The notes beneath the pieces were generated by a model. The model worked only from the letters and a program-made list of their open reading frames with translations, made no database searches and had not been told where the DNA came from. A stretch of DNA of 64,000 bases from Actinomycetaceae bacterium (GTDB lineage Bacteria; Actinomycetota; Actinomycetes; Actinomycetales; Actinomycetaceae). The stretch covers positions 32,971 to 96,970 of the forward strand of contig JAUNVE010000002.1 of NCBI GenBank assembly GCA_030537795.1, read 5' to 3'. Numbering within the stretch: position 1 is the stretch's first letter; the number at the start of each line of letters is the position of its first letter. Both the position numbers and the translations under genes were made by a program. Below, piece by piece: positions 1-9,312 of the stretch.

Positions 1-111
1 TCGCGGCGGTGGTGCGATCATTTCTCATAGTGATAATAGTGGCACGCTTTTACCTAGAGGGCGAAGTTTTAACCCATCCGTGGGCAACGCTTCCCACCGC
101 GGTGGCAAAAA
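1..111. other. Left-edge intergenic leader of menF
   Basis: No coding frame is supported here. The stretch carries a perfect 12-bp palindrome CCACCGCGGTGG at 94-105 immediately before the menF start region. It could be an operator or part of the untranslated leader, but nothing further can be said because the upstream gene lies outside the window. Confidence 0.4.
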
Positions 112-1566
112 GTGCAGTCCGGCATGGGTTCACGGTTACAATATATGTTTGTGTCTGACCTCCACCATGTCTCCAGCGCTCTACACGTCAACGTTACGCG
201 AATAGATGCGCCCAATAATGAGCCCGATATGCTGTCGTATCTGCTGGCGTCGATACCTCCCCAGGCGATGGTGTCCGTATGGTCCGGCCCTGCCATTGCC
301 GGAGATAGCCAACCCACTATCGTAGGCTCCGGGGCAGCGGTGGCATTTATCGTGTCGCAGGGGCATGGCAACCGTGCTGTCGAGGTCGACATGTTGCGGG
401 AGCCTTCTTACGAAGAGCTCCTGCAGCGTCTCGAACCGCAGCCCATACGCGCGGGCTCCACCGTAGCGCAACAGCCCCATATGGAAGCCGTGGGGCGCCA
501 GTGGTGTACTTTTGCGCACAATTGCACCGGCACTGATTCTCTGGCAGCACGTGATTTAGAGGCCCGTACCGGTATCCGCCTACCCGTGGGACTCATGTCT
601 TTTGGTTTTGGACCGCACAGCCCCGGAGTAGTCATCGCGCCGCAACGCAGTTGGATTGAATACGAGGGTTCGCTGTGGCTTGTCGAGTTAGGTCAGGACG
701 AATACGTTCCCCGATCTCGGGCCGAGCAACACTACCATCTACAGCCACCGGCCGGGCTATCTCTTGATCCGGGTACTATGTCTCGTTCGACCTGGGCGCA
801 AGCGGTATCGGATGTTGTCGAACGTCTGGCACGAGGCGATGCCCAGAAGGCGGTTATGGCACGCGACGTGTCGGTAATGGCCACCTCCCCTATTGATGCC
901 CGCTATCTGTGTGACCGGTTATCTAATGCCTATCCGACGTGCTGGATTTTCTCTGTCGCTGGTTTAACCGGTGCGTCTCCCGAAATGCTGGCATCCGTGC
1001 GCGATGGGGTTATTAAATCCCGAGTCTTGGCGGGAACCTGCGCTCCCGGAGAAGGTCATGCGCTACTGGAGTCGGCAAAGGACCGCGAAGAACATATGCT
1101 TGCCGTCCAATCAGTTACCGAGGCACTTGACCCCATTACATCTGCGATGCAGTCCTCGCGGCAACCTTTCTTACTTGACTTGCCCAATGTGTCTCATCTG
1201 GCGACGGATGTGCGAGCTATGCTCGATCCCTCGCTGACCGGTTCTGCTCCTGTTTGCCTGGTGGTATCGGCTCTGCATCCAACGGCCGCAGTCGGGGGGA
1301 CCCCCACCCAGAAGGCGTACCAGATTCTCACCCACCATGAGCTAACCGATCGAGGCCGTTACTCCGGTCCTGTCGGTTGGATAGATGCCATGGGAGACGG
1401 TGCCTGCGCAATCGCCTTGCGGTGCGGTCAAATCAGCGGGGATCGCTATTCTATTCGGGTGCTCGCCGGGGGCGGCATTATGCCCGATTCTGACCCCGAC
1501 CTCGAAGTTGCCGAAACCCAAGCCAAAATGCGGCCGGTACTGCAGGCACTTGGAATCGACGGCTAA
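112..1566 (+). CDS. menF: Isochorismate synthase MenF
   Basis: Converts chorismate to isochorismate, the first committed step of menaquinone synthesis, in the cytoplasm. The C-terminal half (about residues 220-480) is a chorismate-binding domain: ASPEMLASV, a basic SRVLAGT segment, HPTAAVGGTP, the RGRYSGPVGW block and the closing LAGGGIM. The N-terminal part is the poorly conserved domain usual in this family. The start is uncertain: a GTG at 112 gives 484 residues, while ATG codons at 124 and 145 are also possible and none has a strong ribosome binding site. menD and menC lie close by on the opposite strand, which favours MenF over a siderophore or salicylate isochorismate synthase. Confidence 0.88.
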   Translation: MQSGMGSRLQYMFVSDLHHVSSALHVNVTRIDAPNNEPDMLSYLLASIPPQAMVSVWSGPAIAGDSQPTIVGSGAAVAFIVSQGHGNRAVEVDMLREPSYEELLQRLEPQPIRAGSTVAQQPHMEAVGRQWCTFAHNCTGTDSLAARDLEARTGIRLPVGLMSFGFGPHSPGVVIAPQRSWIEYEGSLWLVELGQDEYVPRSRAEQHYHLQPPAGLSLDPGTMSRSTWAQAVSDVVERLARGDAQKAVMARDVSVMATSPIDARYLCDRLSNAYPTCWIFSVAGLTGASPEMLASVRDGVIKSRVLAGTCAPGEGHALLESAKDREEHMLAVQSVTEALDPITSAMQSSRQPFLLDLPNVSHLATDVRAMLDPSLTGSAPVCLVVSALHPTAAVGGTPTQKAYQILTHHELTDRGRYSGPVGWIDAMGDGACAIALRCGQISGDRYSIRVLAGGGIMPDSDPDLEVAETQAKMRPVLQALGIDG

Positions 1567-1579
1567 TACGCAAAGGCCC

Positions 1580-1615
1580 TGCCCGGCGCGCGCGGACACT
1601 CGCACACACCGGGCA
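1580..1615 (+). terminator. Weak hairpin between convergent menF and htrA
   Basis: TGCCCGG at 1580-1586 can pair with CCGGGCA at 1609-1615 across a 22-base loop, in the gap between two convergent genes. There is no clear T-run, so this is a weak terminator candidate only. Confidence 0.25.
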
Positions 1616-1670
1616 CAATGTCTAGGCTCCTCCAGCCAGGGACATCGAAGGGGCTACTACCGTTGCGGCC

Positions 1671-3119
1671 TCATTCTTGCGCTTGCTTGAGGGTGACTGG
1701 AACTTCAACCGCCTTGCCGTCTCGAGCAACCACAAGTATCACTTCATCTCCGCTGTTGTACCGGCGCACATAGCCGGTCAGCGATCGGGAGGATACCACG
1801 TCATGCCCATCAATCTTGATAATGACATCGCCAACCTTAATATCGGCAGAGGAGGCAGCGCCTTCCGGTACTACGTCGGCAACTTCGGCTCCTACCCGAG
1901 TGACGTCATCGACGGTTACTGCCGCCGAGCGGATCATAACACCAAGCTGAGCGTGCTCAGCTTTACCGTGGGTAATGAGCTGGGTGGCCACATTCTTCAC
2001 AAGATCTACCGGAATCGCGAAACCGAGGCCGATCGAGCCTGCCGTGGAATCAGAAGAGCCCAGTGAGGCAATTGAGGAGTTAATACCGATTACTCGACCG
2101 CTTTCATCGAATAGCGGCCCACCGGAGTTACCGGGATTAATGGATGCGTCAATCTGGATGGCATTGGTGATCACCGGCTCGGGTTGCGCTTGCGCATTTG
2201 GCGTCAGGCCCCACGGATCAATGTCTCCCGATTGCCGCGGAGCAGACCCTTTAACGGCAACGGGACGGTCAAGAGCGGAAATAATGCCCGTGGTTACGGT
2301 GTCCGATAGTCCCAACGGCGATCCAATTGCCATCACCGGCTCCCCGACCGTTAATGAATCGGAGGATCCGAAATTCGCAGATACCAGATCGCTAGGCGGA
2401 TTCTGGAGTTTAATCACTGCAAGATCGGTTGTCGGATCCGTTCCGACTACCTCGGCGTGATACAGCCGCCCATCATTCAGACTGACGGTAACGGTTTCGG
2501 GGCCTTGGGCGTCGGCAACCACGTGGTTATTGGTCACAATATGCCCTTCGGAATCCCATACCACGCCCGACCCGGTATCCCCCGAATTGCCGACCTGCAC
2601 CTGAATAGCTACGGTGGCCGGTCGCACCGCGCTAGCTACTGCCTGCCAGTCGGAGGAGCCTTCTTTCTGTTCAACCAAGGGTGCTGTTGGCCCCGACGTT
2701 ACGGGATCATTGGACTGGGTGTGCGCGCGGTCGAAAGTGGTCAATCCTGTTCCAAAAGACAGCGTCAACACGACTGAAAGGACCGCCGTGAGGATCATTG
2801 CCAGAAGGAGGGCGCCCCACCCCGGTCCACGACGTCTTGCCGCTATGCGCTGCGGTGAAGCGGCAATAGACGAACCCGAAAAAGACGCCGATGTTGCGGA
2901 ACCGCGCCGCCAGTTAGCAGCCTGATTCGGCTCCTCAGCGCTACCGCCTGGAGAGACCCCCACACCGTGACCGGCAGGCGTTGCCCAGTCTGTGCTGGCC
3001 TGCGGAGCCGGCGTTGCGATTGGGTGTGAGTAGTCGGCGGCATTATCCGATTCCGCGGGTCCAGCCTCTGCTGGCGTGTTGACCCGGCGATCGTAAGGGT
3101 CGCGGAATTCGTTGTCCAT
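1671..3119 (-). CDS. Membrane-anchored HtrA/DegP-family serine protease with PDZ domain
   Basis: Predicted cell-envelope quality-control protease. The order is a cytoplasmic, Pro/Ala/Ser-rich disordered N-terminus (1-100), one membrane span (about 101-122), an extracytoplasmic trypsin-like domain (about 150-375) and one PDZ domain (about 390-478). The catalytic triad is visible as His199 (TNNHVV), Asp232 (TTDLAVIKL) and Ser332 (NPGNSGGPLF). A strong AAAGGAG site lies just before the ATG. The 482-residue length and single PDZ resemble mycobacterial HtrA/PepD-type proteins. It sits between menF and menD but has no functional link to them that I can see. Confidence 0.92.
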   Translation of the reverse strand: MDNEFRDPYDRRVNTPAEAGPAESDNAADYSHPIATPAPQASTDWATPAGHGVGVSPGGSAEEPNQAANWRRGSATSASFSGSSIAASPQRIAARRRGPGWGALLLAMILTAVLSVVLTLSFGTGLTTFDRAHTQSNDPVTSGPTAPLVEQKEGSSDWQAVASAVRPATVAIQVQVGNSGDTGSGVVWDSEGHIVTNNHVVADAQGPETVTVSLNDGRLYHAEVVGTDPTTDLAVIKLQNPPSDLVSANFGSSDSLTVGEPVMAIGSPLGLSDTVTTGIISALDRPVAVKGSAPRQSGDIDPWGLTPNAQAQPEPVITNAIQIDASINPGNSGGPLFDESGRVIGINSSIASLGSSDSTAGSIGLGFAIPVDLVKNVATQLITHGKAEHAQLGVMIRSAAVTVDDVTRVGAEVADVVPEGAASSADIKVGDVIIKIDGHDVVSSRSLTGYVRRYNSGDEVILVVARDGKAVEVPVTLKQAQE

Positions 3120-3152
3120 GGTGTCTCCTTTACGCGCGCATACGCGTTGTTG

Positions 3153-3170
3153 AACTCACTGTAATGAGTT
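3153..3170. promoter_or_regulatory. Inverted repeat upstream of htrA
   Basis: AACTCA (3153-3158) and TGAGTT (3165-3170) form a 6-bp inverted repeat with a 6-base spacer, 34 bases before the htrA start. It may be a regulator binding site; no T-run supports a terminator for menD. Confidence 0.3.
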
Positions 3171-3200
3171 GATCATGCTCCCGTGCACTGAGTCATTTCT

Positions 3201-4859
3201 TCATAGTTTCTGAATGTTTTCTGGAAACAGGTTGTTGAGTTGATCACGGATATCCTGGTGACGGCAACGTACTCTCATCAGTCGCCGCCCGCGATGGGGG
3301 GCCGCTAAATCAGGTAAATCCTCCGGGGTCTGCGCATCGATAAAATCCCACCCAAATGCGGCCGCTATAGCGGCGTAATCGATTCGTTGTCCCACGGCAA
3401 AGAATCGTTCGTATATTTCATCGGAGGCCGCATAACCGTGCTCCAGCGATTGAAAAATCCGTCCTCCGTGGTCATCGAGCACAATGAGGTCAATGTTTTC
3501 GTCTCCAGCCAGCGCTAATGAGTTCACATCGTGAAGGAAGGTGAGATCGCCGAGGAGGGCACGCACGCGGGTTCTCGTGCCGCGAGCGAGACCAATTGTC
3601 ATGGCGATTGTCCCATCAATACCCGCCTGCCCCCGATTAGCAAATACTCGTGGCCGAGCAGTCGGTTTCCCGGCAATAAGATCGATGTAGCGAATGGCGT
3701 TAGATGCTCCGAGCACGAGCAGGTCATCGGTGGCGACATGGGCCTGCCAGACTGTCCGCGCTACCCGAATACCGTCGGGAACAGGGGTTTGAGCATACAG
3801 GCGAGCCAGCTTGCGCGCACGCAACCTCCACGTCTGTAACCACGCCGGATCCGCGCATTCGAAAGCCGGTCGCAATCCACGCACCACCTGGGCGACAGTA
3901 CCTGCCACATCCGGGTAGTGTTCGGACCGAGCAACGACAATAACCCGCGCCTGCGCCAATAAACGTGACACCGGTCGAGACAAGGTTGGTGTCCCGTAGA
4001 CCACGACCTGCTTGATCTGGTCTCCGTATGCGCTGAGCAAAGCCTGCTGATAGGGAATCCAATGCGCGCAGCCAAATACGCCCGACGAAGGCTCGGCGAA
4101 AAGAGGTAGCCCGGCGGCCTCGGCTATATCTGCTGCGTGCGGTCCCGCATCGGCTCCCGCAACGATAGCGGTCGGCAAATGCGGATCAACAACGTCCTCC
4201 CACGCGGTCAGCGGAGTCGATTGCCTGATATCACCGACCGGCGACGGCGCTAGTTGTGGTACTTCGAAATCTCCCGGTGGAGTCAGCGGATCGCGAAAGC
4301 CGATATTAATGTGCAGCGGTCCGGCACTTCCGAAAGCTCCGCTGGCCTGCGCTACGGCGCGTTGCACTCGGTTCACTAGGCCGGGTGGACGCCCTCGCTG
4401 ATCTTTTTCGAAGGCGCTTAAACCTGCTGGAATATCGAGTGAAGTCACCACGTGGGTATCAAATATCCCCACTTGTCGGGTGGTTTGCGAGGCCCCCACT
4501 TCCCGCATTTCATAGGGCCGGTCGGCAGATACAATGATCAACGGCATATGAGCGTGTGCGGCTTCTATAACGGCGGGAAAGGCATGCGCGGGGGCTGTTC
4601 CTGAGGTCATCATCACCGCCACCGGACGGCTGGTTGCCCGAATGAGACCGAGAGCGAGAAATGCGGCACCTCGTTCATCGGGACTCGGATGGGCGCGAAT
4701 ACGCGATGATTGTTCCGCTAAGGCAACTGCATAGGCAAGCGGAGCACTTCGCGACCCGGGACTGATCACAATATCGGTGACGCCGCTACTTTCCAACGCT
4801 GCGACTAACCACGCGGCGTCAGCACAGGCCGATACACCGCTTTCGTCCTTCGCTGTCAT
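3201..4859 (-). CDS. menD: SEPHCHC synthase MenD
   Basis: Thiamine-diphosphate enzyme that joins isochorismate and 2-oxoglutarate to form SEPHCHC in menaquinone synthesis. The N-terminal motif ISPGSRSAPL (32-41), the DERGAAF segment containing the expected catalytic Glu62, the MTSGTAPAHAFP segment and the C-terminal ThDP/Mg site GDLTFLHDVNSL (from about residue 437) are all present. At 552 residues it is family-typical. It starts 5 bases after the menC stop, so menC-menD form an operon on the minus strand. Confidence 0.95.
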   Translation of the reverse strand: MTAKDESGVSACADAAWLVAALESSGVTDIVISPGSRSAPLAYAVALAEQSSRIRAHPSPDERGAAFLALGLIRATSRPVAVMMTSGTAPAHAFPAVIEAAHAHMPLIIVSADRPYEMREVGASQTTRQVGIFDTHVVTSLDIPAGLSAFEKDQRGRPPGLVNRVQRAVAQASGAFGSAGPLHINIGFRDPLTPPGDFEVPQLAPSPVGDIRQSTPLTAWEDVVDPHLPTAIVAGADAGPHAADIAEAAGLPLFAEPSSGVFGCAHWIPYQQALLSAYGDQIKQVVVYGTPTLSRPVSRLLAQARVIVVARSEHYPDVAGTVAQVVRGLRPAFECADPAWLQTWRLRARKLARLYAQTPVPDGIRVARTVWQAHVATDDLLVLGASNAIRYIDLIAGKPTARPRVFANRGQAGIDGTIAMTIGLARGTRTRVRALLGDLTFLHDVNSLALAGDENIDLIVLDDHGGRIFQSLEHGYAASDEIYERFFAVGQRIDYAAIAAAFGWDFIDAQTPEDLPDLAAPHRGRRLMRVRCRHQDIRDQLNNLFPENIQKL

Positions 4860-4864
4860 AGCGG

Positions 4865-5941
4865 CTATTCTACCCGCTCATTGCAGTCGGCCAGCACCTG
4901 TGCCATCGCATTGAGTCGGGTGAGCCAACGGGTAATCATGATCTGATCGCGATGAGTCGGTTCACCGATGCGTTCTTCATCGACTTCGGCGAGCTCTGCC
5001 GCAATGGCACCGCCGACAGGTTGCACTCGAGATTGGGCGATATCGGCGGTGAACATCTGCGAAGTTGCGAGCCCACAGGCGTAAGGGAGCTCCTCCAGCA
5101 TGGCGGCACATTCGACACCGCGACTCAGGCCGATGGAGCTTTCGAGGGCGGAAGACACCACCGCCGGCATTCCGGCATCGGCACATACCTCGATGACGCG
5201 CCGAGTTCCGCCCAGCGGTTGTACCTTGACGATGACGAGATCGGCAGCACCGGCTCGCGCCACTGCCAGAGGATCGCTGGCTCGACGCACGGACTCATCG
5301 GCTGCGATGGCAACGTTAACGCGACGACGCACCTGTGCAAGTTCATCTACCTGCGCGCACGGCTGTTCAACGTATTCGAGCCCGTCAGCTCCGCCGCTTT
5401 GAGCTGCCCGGTTGAGTTCATCAATAGCTCGGACAGCCTCGTCAACACTCCACGCCGCATTGGCGTCGACACGTATTTTTCCGCTCGCTCCCAATGCATC
5501 GCGTACTGCTTCAATACGCGCGCAATCATCTGTCAGTGTCGACCCGGGGTCGGCCACCTTGACTTTCACGGTTTGGCAGCCTCCCGATTCTTTGACAATA
5601 TCGTGGGCTCGTTGCGGCGAAACTACCGGAACCGTCGCATTCACCGGTACGTGACTACGGCGCATCGGTAACGGTTGTTCGCGCGCCGCCGCTAAACCCG
5701 CCCGTAACCAGGTTGCTGATTCTTCCGGCCCATAATCCCAAAACGGCGACACCTCAGCCCATCCGAAAGCCCCGCGCATAAGTAACCCGTCGCGTACATC
5801 GATACGGCGAAACCTGTTCCTCAGCGGAATCGAATAGTACAGTAGCCGGTCAATCCCGTCACATACTTGGCGTATGCGAGGTGATAGATCAGCGAGGTCA
5901 ATCTCGATAAGTGCATGCGATGGAGCGCTGTTTTCAGTCAT
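4865..5941 (-). CDS. menC: o-Succinylbenzoate synthase MenC
   Basis: Enolase-superfamily dehydratase making o-succinylbenzoate from SHCHC. With the start at 5941 (358 residues) the active-site residues are Lys126 and Lys128 (TVKVKV), Asp159 (RVDAN), Glu192 (VEQPC), Asp215 (IAADES) and Lys239 (VIVKV), the complete metal-ligand and acid/base set of the family. The frame stays open to 6031, but the extra 30 residues are unlike the family and would overlap the divergent acetyltransferase leader. An alternative ATG at 5962 is also plausible. It is immediately upstream of menD. Confidence 0.9.
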   Translation of the reverse strand: MTENSAPSHALIEIDLADLSPRIRQVCDGIDRLLYYSIPLRNRFRRIDVRDGLLMRGAFGWAEVSPFWDYGPEESATWLRAGLAAAREQPLPMRRSHVPVNATVPVVSPQRAHDIVKESGGCQTVKVKVADPGSTLTDDCARIEAVRDALGASGKIRVDANAAWSVDEAVRAIDELNRAAQSGGADGLEYVEQPCAQVDELAQVRRRVNVAIAADESVRRASDPLAVARAGAADLVIVKVQPLGGTRRVIEVCADAGMPAVVSSALESSIGLSRGVECAAMLEELPYACGLATSQMFTADIAQSRVQPVGGAIAAELAEVDEERIGEPTHRDQIMITRWLTRLNAMAQVLADCNERVE

Positions 5942-6046
5942 GTCTCCATTGTGCCGCACCATGTCTGGCTCATGCTCTCCAGCGGTAGCCTCTGGCCCCA
6001 CGGCCCCGGTGATAGCCTTACGGTGATACACGATGCAGGAGGCCCG

Positions 6047-6883
6047 ATGCTACAGCGCGCTCACCAACAGTTACTCGATACCATTCACCGCCGCATGGAG
6101 TTGACGAATGGAATCTGGATTGAGGGCTCTGGTTGGGTGGCCTACGACATGGGTTCTGACGTATCCGATTCGCATCTGCGGGGAGCAACCGCTGATGTGG
6201 GATGTGATACCGGATCGCTACTCACCACCATTGAGCGCCTGCGGCAACCTCATCACACACAATGGTCGATCCGAGTGCATCCTGACGCGCTGGGGGAGTT
6301 AAATGCACCATTGGAGCAAGCCGGTTTCCACCTAGATGAACCGGAAGGTTATCCGATCATGGGTATCTCCGAGCCCATTGATCGCGCGCTCCACCACGAG
6401 GTTCAACTTGTCCCGCTGCATCATCAGAGCACCTGCGGCCAACCGCATAGTCAGGTTAAAGCGGGCGAACAGATGATGGTCGATGCGGTTCCGGCTCTGC
6501 AAGCGGCGTTTACAAAACTCAGCACTCGAGATGCCACGCGACTGCTATCTAACGGCGCCTGGACGAGCGATCCACAATGGCGAGCGGCCGTTATTTACCA
6601 GGATGATGCTGTCATCTGCTTTGGAAAACTGACCATGAATCCAGCTCGCACCACCGGCGGTTTGTACTACATTTCAACCGATCCCCGCTATCGCGGTCAG
6701 GGACTGGCCAAGGATCTGTGCACAGTTTTAACCAACCACGCTTTTGCGCTCGGCGCCCAAGAAGTTATTCTGCAAGCCTCAACTTTGGGCGAGTTTGTCT
6801 ATAGGCATCTCGGATACACCGAGATCGGCCGCTACTACTCTTTCGTCAAGAGCTACCGGGATGTTGAGGAAAATCAGTTTTAA
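6047..6883 (+). CDS. GNAT-family N-acetyltransferase
   Basis: Predicted acyl-CoA-dependent N-acetyltransferase of 278 residues; substrate unknown. The C-terminal part (about 180-275) holds the GNAT core, including the acetyl-CoA binding turn RYRGQGLAKDL (near residue 214) and the closing FVYRHLGYTEIG segment. The N-terminal half has no motif I recognise and may be a degenerate second GNAT fold. The start at 6047 was chosen because AGGAGG (6037-6042) sits 4 bases before it; the frame opens further upstream, but there it overlaps the divergent menC leader. Confidence 0.8.
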   Translation: MLQRAHQQLLDTIHRRMELTNGIWIEGSGWVAYDMGSDVSDSHLRGATADVGCDTGSLLTTIERLRQPHHTQWSIRVHPDALGELNAPLEQAGFHLDEPEGYPIMGISEPIDRALHHEVQLVPLHHQSTCGQPHSQVKAGEQMMVDAVPALQAAFTKLSTRDATRLLSNGAWTSDPQWRAAVIYQDDAVICFGKLTMNPARTTGGLYYISTDPRYRGQGLAKDLCTVLTNHAFALGAQEVILQASTLGEFVYRHLGYTEIGRYYSFVKSYRDVEENQF

Positions 6884-6937
6884 GACAGTCTCAGCTTTAG
6901 GCGGGTGCGAACGGGTTCGGCACGCTAGGGTAGAACC

Positions 6938-7312
6938 ATGTTCTTTCTAGCACTAGCTCTCGCGGTGGTCACCACTGTCGGCGCGCTGTACCTGCGTCGA
7001 GATACCCCCGGCGCGCGCACGTGGGAAAGACAAAACGGCATCATCGACGAGCGTTTTGCTTTCGTTTTCCTGCCCAGCTTTGCCCTCACCTTATTTGGAC
7101 TCGCCTTCCTTTCAGCCAGTAGCTTAAGCCATGAAAACCCTGTGGTATCAGGCGCCCTGCTTGTTTTCGGCTTTCCCGCCACGCTCATCGGATCCATCGG
7201 TTCCATCATGGGGCTTTTTGGCACTCGATACCCGGAATGGATGATTCCCACCTGGCGCCGAAAGAGCCCGCATCGCATTCCACCGCGCCAAAGACGACGA
7301 CGAAACAAATAA
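6938..7312 (+). CDS. Small multi-spanning membrane protein of unknown function
   Basis: A 124-residue protein with about three predicted membrane spans (residues about 2-19, 45-62 and 70-92) and a strongly basic C-terminus rich in Arg and Lys. I do not recognise the family. It follows the acetyltransferase by 54 bases in the same direction and may share its transcript. Nothing in it suggests an enzyme. Confidence 0.6.
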   Translation: MFFLALALAVVTTVGALYLRRDTPGARTWERQNGIIDERFAFVFLPSFALTLFGLAFLSASSLSHENPVVSGALLVFGFPATLIGSIGSIMGLFGTRYPEWMIPTWRRKSPHRIPPRQRRRRNK

Positions 7313-7334
7313 CCTAAAAGTCAACACTATTTAC

Positions 7335-7399
7335 CCGATTATCGGTTCAACACAATCTCAAAACCGCGTCAAGTACTGCCAAAAATAACCGATTATCGG
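7335..7399. promoter_or_regulatory. Duplicated palindromic operator CCGATTATCGG upstream of the BCCT transporter
   Basis: The 11-base near-perfect palindrome CCGATTATCGG occurs at 7335-7345 and again at 7389-7399, 54 bases apart, in the 299-base A+T-rich gap before the transporter. Identical palindromes close to five helical turns apart suggest a dimeric regulator binding two sites, possibly with DNA looping. A further inverted repeat TAGG-N5-CCTA lies at 7438-7450. The rest of the gap holds no gene. Confidence 0.55.
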
Positions 7400-7611
7400 C
7401 ATTCATTTCGAACAAAACTAACGCTGACCTGCATTAATAGGTTTTACCTATGAAATGAGAGCTATTCGATATTTCCCCCTATCAAAACCTTTCTCTAGGC
7501 TAAAAATACGGATTGCGCATGATGCCAACCAATGACGGTCTCACCCTGGCGGCACCGCAATCACAGCCCTCCATTCTCCTGAGAACACGACAGTCAGCGA
7601 AAGGTATCAAC

Positions 7612-9312
7612 GTGGATACACAGACTCAGCAACCTCACACGAGGAGCCTGAAACAAGGCTCCGACTGGGTAGTAACTTCAACGACCATCGGTATTCTCTC
7701 AGCCTTTGTCATCGCTTCCCTTATTTCTCCCTCCGCCGTCGGCCACATGGTTAATGTCGGTTTTACCTTCTCCGCAAGTACCTTCGGTTTCTACTGGCAA
7801 ATACTCCTATTCCTCACCTTTGCCGTCGCCTTCATCGTTATGCTTACCCCGTGGGCCAAGGCGTATCTTGGACACATTAAGAAGCCCGAGTTCACGCGCT
7901 TCAAATGGGTGGCCATGATTATGTGTACGCTACTCGCCGGAGGCGGTGTGTTCTGGGCTGGCGCAGAGCCAATGTACCACTATCTCAATACCCCACCCAC
8001 TCTCGCATCGCATGCCACAGACGAGTTCAGCCGCGCCACCGTCGGCCTCACTCAATCTTTTGTTCACTGGGGATTCCTCGCCTGGGCCATTCTTGGAACC
8101 ACCGGAGCTGTCGTGCTGAGTTACGCCCACGAAAAGGGCATGCCCATGCGGCCACGCACCCTGCTTTATCCGCTGGGAGAACGCGTCGTCAACTCATGGG
8201 TCGGCACCGTCGCCGACATCGTGGCTATCGTAGCGGTGGTGGCTGGCACCGTTGGCCCCATCGGATTCCTTGGATTGCAAGTGTCATACGGTCTTTCCGT
8301 CTTCTTCGGGTGGCCAAATACCTATCCCCTACAACTCGCAGTTATTGCCGTGCTCGTCATCACCGCAGCCATTTCAGTATTGTCGGGCCTGGACAAAGGT
8401 ATTCAGATTCTGTCACGCCTCAATGTGTGGATGGCGGTTATCCTGATGGCCGTCGTTATCGCACTCGGCTCCATCGTGTACCTGGTAAAACACTACTTCT
8501 CCGCATTCGGCCTGTACCTCACAACATTCGTCAGTACCTCGCTCCATATGGGCGACGCCGACTGGATGGGTGGATGGACCATATTTTTCTTTGGCTGGTT
8601 CCTCGGCTACGCCCCGTTAATGTCCATCTTTATTGCCCGTATTTCTTACGGCCGAACCATCCGCGACCTTTTCTTCACGGTAGCGATTCTTGCCCCGGTG
8701 GTGACAACATTCTGGTTCACAGTCATGGGCGGAACGGCCATTATGTTTGAGCAACGAAACGCCGGTTCCATTTCAGAACCACTCGCCGAAGGCGGCCTCC
8801 CCTCGGCAGTGATCGCGATGTCTCAACAACTGCCGGCGGGCACCTTAATCGGCGGCGCATTCCTCCTGCTCACACTCACATTCGTATCGACTACGGCCGA
8901 CTCCATGTCCTATGCGGTTGCCCAATCCTGTACTCCCCACGGACAGCCCGAGCGCTGGTTACGGGCGCTATGGGCGGTCCTTATGGGGGTTGCCTCAGCA
9001 GTGTTGATCTCCATCGGAGACGGAGGCATTTCTGCATTGCAGTCATTCATCGTCATTACCGCTGTACCAGTTGGTTTCCTCATGGCCCCCGTATTGATTG
9101 GTATGCCAGTCTACGTTTACCGCATGGCCCAAGAACAAACGATTCGTCCACCGCTGGACAAGATTCCAGACGAAACAGACGAAGATTACGACTTTGGCAT
9201 CCCGATCGGCTGGCAAGTACCGCTTACACTTCCCAGCCCACTGCCGTTACTCCATAAGTCACAGCGCAAGTATCCTGACTACACGCCCGAGAAACAAGAC
9301 GTGTCAAGTTAG
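7612..9312 (+). CDS. BCCT-family betaine/carnitine/choline-type transporter
   Basis: Twelve-span secondary transporter of the betaine-choline-carnitine family; the substrate is probably a quaternary-ammonium or related zwitterion. The family block FWAGAEPMYHYLNTPP is near residues 114-129 and the signature segment ending in FIARISYGRTIRD near 322-355. GTG at 7612 was chosen as start because GAAAGG (7599-7604) precedes it by 7 bases; this gives 566 residues. The frame is open to 7513 without a good site. The signature region reads FFFGWFLGYAP, where osmoregulatory members usually have more Trp, hinting at a nutrient carrier rather than an osmoprotectant uptake system. It heads the catabolic cassette and ends 4 bases into the convergent LysR gene. 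Confidence 0.92.
   Translation: MDTQTQQPHTRSLKQGSDWVVTSTTIGILSAFVIASLISPSAVGHMVNVGFTFSASTFGFYWQILLFLTFAVAFIVMLTPWAKAYLGHIKKPEFTRFKWVAMIMCTLLAGGGVFWAGAEPMYHYLNTPPTLASHATDEFSRATVGLTQSFVHWGFLAWAILGTTGAVVLSYAHEKGMPMRPRTLLYPLGERVVNSWVGTVADIVAIVAVVAGTVGPIGFLGLQVSYGLSVFFGWPNTYPLQLAVIAVLVITAAISVLSGLDKGIQILSRLNVWMAVILMAVVIALGSIVYLVKHYFSAFGLYLTTFVSTSLHMGDADWMGGWTIFFFGWFLGYAPLMSIFIARISYGRTIRDLFFTVAILAPVVTTFWFTVMGGTAIMFEQRNAGSISEPLAEGGLPSAVIAMSQQLPAGTLIGGAFLLLTLTFVSTTADSMSYAVAQSCTPHGQPERWLRALWAVLMGVASAVLISIGDGGISALQSFIVITAVPVGFLMAPVLIGMPVYVYRMAQEQTIRPPLDKIPDETDEDYDFGIPIGWQVPLTLPSPLPLLHKSQRKYPDYTPEKQDVSS

Noticed and set aside
4952..5671. Plus-strand frame of 239 codons opposite menC
   Set aside because: It lies entirely antisense to menC, whose active-site residues are all present; the translation is Arg/His/Cys-rich and has no family resemblance.
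7905..8750. Plus-strand frame of 281 codons inside the BCCT gene
   Set aside because: It is an alternative frame of the transporter coding sequence with an unnatural Arg/His/Pro composition, no ribosome binding site and no membrane spans.
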